Assembly: GCA_036936605.1 (NCBI GenBank)
Contig: JAUPFV010000002.1
Location: 123,922,376-123,986,375 of the forward strand
Source of the DNA: Limnanthes douglasii subsp. nivea
Lineage: Eukaryota > Streptophyta > Magnoliopsida > Brassicales > Limnanthaceae
DNA length: 64,000 bases
Reading direction: 5' to 3'
In this document: in pieces, positions 58,071-64,000 of the stretch
How the letters are laid out: every line of letters begins with the position of its first letter
How positions within the stretch are numbered: position 1 is the first letter of the stretch
Translations under genes and position numbers: made by a program
Notes under the pieces: model-generated
Database searches by the model: none
What the model was told of the DNA's origin: nothing
What the model saw: the letters and a program-made list of their open reading frames with translations, nothing else

Positions 58071-59198
58071 TTACATGGTTTTGCTCCTAGCTTTCCTGTT
58101 TCCATCAACAAATCTAGAACATATTTTCTCTGCGATAAAAAGAATACCTTTGTTGTTTCTTGTTATTTCAACCCCCAAAAAATACTTCAATGGTCCAAAA
58201 TCTTTTGTTTGAAATCGCGAATGTAAAAATGTTTTAAGAAATGAAATGCCTTTAGTATCATTCCCAATAATAATGATGTCATCTACATATACAACAACGA
58301 GTATAATTTCATTTTGCAGAACGTTTATAAAAGAAGAGTGATCACAGCTGCTCTTCTTCAACCCAAATTCATTTAATGCATCACTAAACTTGCCAAACCA
58401 AGCACGGGGACTTTGTTTTAATCCGTATAATGACTTACACAAACGACATACCTTTCCTTTCTCCCCCTGAGCAACAAATCCGGGTGGTTGCTCCATATAG
58501 ACTTCTTCTTGGAGGTCTCCATGTAAAAATGCATTTGTAATATCTAATTGATGTAATGGCCAATCATTTGATGCTGCTAAAGAAATAAGTAAACGAATAG
58601 AGGTAAACTTAGCTACCGGAGAAAAGGTTTCAGAGTAATCAACACCATAGGTTTGAGCATATCCTTTTGCAACAAGTCGTGCTTTGAGACGAGCTAGCGT
58701 CCCATCTGGATTCATTTTTACATTAAACACCCATCTACAACCGATAGCTTTCTTACCATTGGGTAAATCAACCAACTTCCAAGTACCAGTGTCTTCTAAT
58801 GCTCTTATCTCTTCAAACATTGCAGCTTGCCCGCCAGAATGACATAATGCTTCATGAACAGTTTTTGGAATAGAAATAGAATCAAGAGATGCAATAAAAG
58901 CTCGGGTAGAAGAAGGTAATTGATCATATTTTGCAAAAGAAGAAATTGGATAAGTACATTGTCTTTTACCTTTTCGAAGAGCAATAGGGAGATCGGGAGT
59001 GGACTCATTATTATTTGTAGCAGGATCTGAAGACGAAGGAATTGGTAGTGGACATGATGGAGGAGGTGCTTTACGTCGAGAATAAATATATCTAATGGGA
59101 GGTCGATATGGTGGAGGTGGTACATCAGATCTTTGAACGGTGGTGTACATGAGTAAATCATCATCGACAGTAGTTGTTTCTAGATCGACATTAGACAA
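58071..59198 (-). pseudogene. pol: Reverse transcriptase of the Copia element
   Basis: A 375-codon open stretch with the usual RT blocks: CRWVFNVKMNPDGTLARLKA, LVAKGYAQ, SIRLLISLAA, LDITNAFLHGDL and YGLKQSPRAW. The catalytic YVDDIIIIGND lies at 58289-58278. The N-terminal third is the Pro/Ser-rich linker after integrase. Frameshifts close both ends. Confidence 0.9.
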
Positions 59199-59221
59199 AC
59201 CAGGAAAAAATGGAACATGTT

Positions 59222-59878
59222 CTAGAAATGTAACATCCTTGGATACAATGTAACGATAAAGAGATGGGGAAAATATTTATAGCCTTTTTGAAACCTAGAA
59301 TATCCAAGAAAAACACATTTTAAGGATTTGGGATCTAATTGTGTACGAGTAGGACTTACATCCCTAACAAAGCAAGTACAGCCAAAAATGCGTGGTTCAA
59401 CAGGAAATAGAGGTTTAGACAGAAAAAGCACGGAATATGGAATATTATTTGAAAGAACAGTAGACGGCATACGATTAATTAAAAAACAGGCAGTGGAAAC
59501 AGCATCTGCCCAAAATAATTTCGGTACTTTCATTTGAAGAAGTGCACGAGTAACCTCTAAAAGATGTCTATTTTTTCTTTCAGCAACACCATTTTGAGAT
59601 GGCGTGTCCACACACGAAGTTTGGTGAATCATTCCTTTTTTTTCCATAAATAATTGAAATGCATTTGAACAATATTCTTTACCATTATCACTTCTTAAAA
59701 TATGAATAGGACAATTAAATTAGGTATTTATTTCTGCAGTAAACGTGCAAAATATTGAGAATAACTCAGAACGATTTTTCATTAAATATAGCCATGTAAC
59801 ACGAGAATAATCATCAACAAAAGTAACAAAATATTTAAAACCAGTTTTAGAAACAACGGGACAAGGACCCCAAACATC
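59222..59878 (-). pseudogene. pol: Integrase of the Copia element
   Basis: The core runs from DVWGP just after a stop (tta 59879-59881) through SDNGKEY to NGVAERKNRHLLEV (catalytic Glu) and LGYSRFQKGYK. A second stop lies at 59720-59722. Both stops stand where relatives have coding triplets. A frameshift near 59262 leads into the RT stretch. Confidence 0.85.
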
Positions 59879-60832
59879 TTAATGAACTATTTCAAAAGGA
59901 AACGTAGCCCGTTTATTAATACGAGGATATGATGGAAGACGATGATGTTTAGCAAATCTACATGACTCACACTCTAATGATGTCAAATGCCGAAATTTAG
60001 GATAAAGTTGTTTTAAAGAGATTAAAGATGGATGACCCATACGACAATGTGCTTCAAATGGAGATGTAATACTAGAACACGCAGTAGATGTATGATAGTC
60101 TTTATCAAGATAGTAGATACCTCCACTCTCATGCACTCTACCAATTATTGTATTCGTCGTAAGATCCTGAAACAAACAATGATCGGAATAAAAGGTAACA
60201 AAACAATTTAGTGTTTTAGTGAGTTGGCTAATAGAAATAAGGTTGAATGAAAACTGAGGGAGATGTAAAACAGATGTCAAAGAGATATTTTTGGTGGGAT
60301 TGACAGTCCCTGAACCTAAAACACGAGATGATGATCCATCTGCCAATGTGACATTAGAATGATGTGTATTTGAAAGAGAAGTAAAAACTTGTTTATTACC
60401 TGTCATATGTTCTGTGGCAGCAGAATCAATGACCCAATCAGAGGATGAAGAAATAAGACATGTAGTTGAGTTACCTGACACACAAGCTGCAGGGTTTGTA
60501 AGATCTTGTGACTTTAGAGACTCTTGGTACTTGGAAAATTGAGCATATTCCCCAGCGGAAAGCACATGAGGTTCCTCATTCGTTACCATATTAGCAAATT
60601 GTTGAGGTAGTTGAGGATAATTCCACTTTGTATGACCACGTTCATGACAGTAAAAACATTCAACATTGTTTAGATCACCTCTATGGTTACCGCAACTGTT
60701 ATGTCTATTGTATCCATCTTGACTATTGTATCCACCACGACTACCGCGATTACTGTATCCACCACGATTACCACGATAGTTTGATCTACCACGACTACCA
60801 TAATCGTTATATCCACCACGACCACCACGCAC
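59879..60832 (-). pseudogene. gag-pol: Zinc knuckle, protease and integrase N-terminus of the Copia element
   Basis: A Gly/Arg-rich RGG-like stretch (first 60 codons) precedes a CX2CX4HX4C knuckle in which the last Cys is Tyr (CFYCHERGHTKWNY). The protease block reads WVIDSAATEHMTG where D-S-G-A is usual. The integrase zinc region (HCRMGHPS and CESCRFAKHH) follows. Ends at the stop before DVWGP. Confidence 0.85.
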
Positions 60833-60939
60833 ACCAGATCTGCCACGATTGTTGTAACTATAAGCGTCGCGACCACCACGACCATCACGACTATTATGAC
60901 CATCTCGATCATCAGAAAAACCAGGTTTATTGGTGCTGA

Positions 60940-61557
60940 TTAATACACTAGTGACAGGTTGTACTGGCTGTGAGTTTTCGGTTCGAAGAAGTCTAGCAAA
61001 AATTTCATGTAGAGATGATATCTCATATCCAGCGAGGTTTGAGATTTTGCACTATCAAACTCCGAAGGAAGACCAGCAAGAAAACTCATTACAGCCATTT
61101 GTTCTCGTTGCAATTGTTGACTTTTAATATCAGTACTGAAGGGTAACAAAACATTAAGTTCTTCGTAGATGCGTTTGAACTCCATAAAATATGTCGTAAG
61201 AGACTTATCTTGTTTTTCAGTACGATAAAAAGACTTGCAGACATCATAGATACGCGATATATTACCTTTTCCCGCATATAGAAATTCCAGATATTCCATT
61301 AACCCTTTAACGTATTCACAATGATTAACAAGACTAAGTACCTCAGTAGTGATTGTATTTTGAATCTGAAGAAAAAGGCGAGCATCATCACGCATCCAAT
61401 TTCTTGTTGTGTCATCCGTAGGAGGATCTTGTATCAAATGGTCATCTTTTTCTATACTTCGTAAATAGATACGAATTGTTTTACTCCAATCTAAGTAATT
61501 GGATTCGTTCAATTTCTGTTCTGTGATTTTTGTCATCACAGGAACCAAATCAGACAT
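60940..61557 (-). pseudogene. gag: gag of the Copia element
   Basis: 205 codons from ATG 61557, about 60 bp inside the primer site. NYLDWSKTIRIYLRS is the UBN2/retrotran_gag-type start and MSFLAGLPSEFDSAKSQ the gag end. A frameshift near 61030 takes the frame off before the RGG region. Confidence 0.85.
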
Positions 61558-61603
61558 ACTTTTCCTTTCCTCCGTCTAGATTTTTTTTTATAGAAACCCT
61601 AAT

Positions 61604-61616
61604 GGCTCTGATACCA
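61604..61616 (-). other. Primer-binding site of the Copia element
   Basis: Minus-strand tggtatcagagcc, complementary to the 3' end of initiator Met tRNA, directly next to the 5' LTR. Confidence 0.9.
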
Positions 61617-61816
61617 TGTAGAAACTAGAAAAGATTTATTATAACACATAGAATTTCAGAACAAGTTAAAGCCATATATATAGGCTCTGAAAATATCTTC
61701 TAATTATACTAATCTACTGTAATAAAATCTAATCTAATAATATTTATAATAGATTACGTTTGAATATTGACTATAATAAATTATTTAGTCAATGTATATT
61801 ATTATTTCCTTTAACA
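61617..61816 (-). repeat. 5' LTR of the Copia element
   Basis: 200 bp, TG...CA ends, next to the agttt duplication at 61817. Confidence 0.92.
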
Positions 61817-61821
61817 AGTTT

Positions 61822-64000
61822 TAAGTTGATTTTTTTATAGATTATAGATTTAAATCATTTACCGTGTGAAATTAGTTAAATCTAGGGTTATAATCGATTT
61901 TTAAACAAAATATTGGTTTGGTTGTGTTTATTTTCTGTTGGAATCGTGTTTTTCTTTAGACTTAGAGAATTTTCTCAAAGATTAGTATGTTGAGTTGTGC
62001 GACTGTTCTTAGTTACTACCGGAGCAGAGCTTCCACGCCGCCAGCGTCAAATCCTAGCGTCAAATCCTGGCATTGGCGATAACTAATTGTTTATGTCTAT
62101 GTTTGTCGTCTTTGGCATGAAACCATTAGTGTTAGCGGTGACAAATTTAATTTTTGCTATCTTCAACGGTGACAAAAATTAAGTTTGTCGCCACCAACGT
62201 CAATGGTTTCACGCTGGAAGGGTCATATGTTCTTTGATCCTACTTCTCATTGCTTTTTATATATATATATAATCTATTTGTTTGTAGGAAAAATATTAGT
62301 AGGTTTGAGAAAATATTAAAAGGAGAATGTTCAGAATGAGACGGAAAAAAAAAGTTCAAAATGGGGGTATATTTCACAAACTGTTACGGTTCTTTTACAT
62401 TCAAAGCAAGCCAGACTAATCATTCCAAGCATATGGATCGGTCATTGTGGCGTAACAAGTTTAAAACCGCTAGAAAATGAGGTAAGGATGGTGGTGGCGA
62501 TGATCCTACTCTTTGTGATGAAGCACCAGATGATAATACAAGTTCTGAGGCAGAGGAGCCTCACATTCCTACCGAAGGACCTAGTAGTAATCTCGATCGC
62601 CTTTAGAATTTTTTATTGTCATAAAATAGTATCATACTGTTTTGGACTACCAGCTTCACGAGGCTTACCGCACCTACAGCGAGAATATAATTTTGATCAC
62701 TTATTTCTATTTATTTTTTTTATTTTGGTTTATATCGATAATAAGACTATAACAATCGGTTTGGTTTGATTTTGTTTTCATTTTTGCAATCTCAACCAAG
62801 TATTAACGTTCAGATCAAGTATAGACTTTTAGCATAGTGAACCTTAGTAGGTCGAAAGTGTGAAAATTACCTTGGAAGAAAATCTTACTTATGATATCGC
62901 GTTCGTCTTCGCAGACCTATACCATTCGTGATAATTTAACATTTTTAGTCACTAACAAGTATTGGAGCTGCGAGTGACTGCTTTTGTCGATCTTCTGTTA
63001 GTTTAGTTGAGCATTGTATACAAAGCGCAAAAATGACGAAATTTTAGGAATAACTTTTTCACGTCGTCCAAAACATTTCGATGACGAATACCACTATGGT
63101 AAAACAATTACAACTCAATTATTCTTTAGCCAAGTGTCTCAAATATGAATGAATTTCCACACTGAATTTGTAAATTCGTATACGATCTCTAAAAATCATT
63201 CATCATAATTTTAAGTTTGAAAAGGTATTCATATTTGTTTTGTTATAGTAAACTTCTTAATCTATCAACTTCTTTTAAGAGCATGTGCATCGTAGATGTT
63301 AAAGGATACGTTAGATATATTGTTTGTTAGCGCATTCCTAAATTCACTCCAATGAACGTGTTAAAGTAAGTGTTAACCAAAAAATAATTAAAAAAAGTTA
63401 AGTGCTTTGTTAAATACCAAGAGCAACTTAACAAAGCCACATAAGCCCACGTTTTTTTATTATTTTTTATTTTATTTTTACTTCTATGTTTCTTCATTTT
63501 TTTATGTGTTTTTAATTTTTCCTTCTCTTTTTTCAATTTTTTCGTCTTATTTTTAGTATTTGTTAATAAGTATAAAATAATAATCTTTTATAGAAAAACC
63601 ATTAAATTTTAATATATTATTTTTAAAAGATAGGTCTAAAAATATGATATAAAAAATCAAATTTAATCTTTTACAGATATTTTTAAGAATATATGATATT
63701 AAAATCAATTTTTTTTATATAAAAGATATTGTTGAAAAATATATGGAAATAAAATCTACATAATGAAAATTAAATTAAATTTGTATTTCCTTAATTTTAG
63801 GGTTCAGAATCAGGCAGCAAATTACCTTGCAAAATGGATTCTGAAATACTAAAAAAACCAAAGTTTTCCTTATTCTAAAGCCTCAAATCACCTCATGGCT
63901 ATTACTCTTCTTGAAAGCATGGGATTGGCTATATAATCCCTAATCTATGGTGACCTCCTTCTGTATTCCATTGTTTGGTTACTGTTGATTTTTTCAGAAT
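61822..64000. other. Right flank, no recognisable gene
   Basis: AT-rich. 62030-62230 shares phrases with 52700-53520. A frame at about 62430-62607 (KDGGGDDPTLCDEAPDDNTS, then SEAEEPHIPTEGP) is acidic and may be the C-terminus of a decayed transposon protein, but no family is recognised. The last 700 bp are strongly AT-rich. Confidence 0.4.

Larger units (their letters stand above)
57001..61816 (-). mobile_element. Ty1/Copia LTR retrotransposon, recent insertion
   Basis: 4,816 bp with 200-bp LTRs that differ at about three positions and an exact 5-bp duplication agttt (56996-57000, 61817-61821). The primer site tggtatcagagcc (initiator Met tRNA type) lies at 61616-61604. Order on the minus strand: gag, protease, integrase, RT, RNase H, the Copia order. 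The frame is broken by at least two stops and three frameshifts, so it is not autonomous despite its young LTRs. Confidence 0.95.

Noticed and set aside
60628..60939. His/Tyr-rich plus-strand ORF
   Set aside because: It is the antisense of the Gly/Arg-rich gag segment of the Copia element.
63300..63560. MITE suggested by gagcatgtgcatcg and a partly repeated gttaa-rich stretch
   Set aside because: No matched inverted ends or target duplication could be found.

Overview
The window is AT-rich nuclear DNA from a flowering plant, most likely a eudicot; I cannot name the species. It is almost entirely transposable elements: Mutator-like elements (MULEs), Ty3/Gypsy elements of the Tat (Ogre/Retand-like) kind, a Ty1/Copia element, a LINE, a SINE, a hAT-type element and a block of organellar DNA. 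I see no ordinary host gene. Exon limits were set by eye from reading frames and GT/AG sites.

Layout. 1-226 is the right end of a MULE whose body lies outside the window. 713-12157 is a full-length MULE of 11,445 bp with matched 30-nt ends and a 9-bp target duplication (tatattttt). It carries three genes: a ten-exon plus-strand gene for a long nuclear protein ending in a Ulp1-type (C48) cysteine protease domain (1631-6664), a small charged protein (7257-7736), and a minus-strand MURA-type transposase (11133-8582). Both long genes hold an in-frame stop, so this copy looks defective. 12829-14270 is a long-TIR, Pack-MULE-like element with a short captured exon. 14922-15916 is a non-autonomous hAT-like element. 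17192-17375 is an inverted repeat. 20020-27548 is Tat element A (TSD gatat), without integrase. About 28600-31110 holds nuclear copies of organellar DNA (plastid psbT/psbN, mitochondrial nad6). 31120-37365 is minus-strand Tat material B with two LTRs. 37942-39800 is a fragment of the C family. 39985-51560 is a LINE remnant split by Tat element C (41360-51016). 52700-53520 is a GGCGG-rich stretch split by a tRNA-derived SINE. 54978-55930 is a FAR1/MULE-type transposase pseudogene, followed by a stray Tat gag fragment. 57001-61816 is a young but coding-defective Copia element on the minus strand (TSD agttt). The last 2 kb holds no recognisable gene.

The most interesting system is in the 11.4-kb MULE. 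Its introns and intergenic DNA carry about 69 copies of the hexamer TTCGCA (both strands), usually extended to TTCGCAKC. Its roughly 6 kb of coding exons show none. Thirteen pairs form an inverted dyad with an exact spacing, TTCGCA-N8-TGCGAA, the clearest being the perfect 20-bp palindrome at 2931-2950. A second motif, CCTGATAT, is interspersed. This looks like a sequence-specific recognition landscape written across the element's non-coding DNA. It recalls the short motifs that VANC anti-silencing proteins bind in Arabidopsis VANDAL MULEs, but the motif, the spacing and the candidate protein (a DUF1985-like/poly-Q/Ulp1 fusion) differ from what I know.
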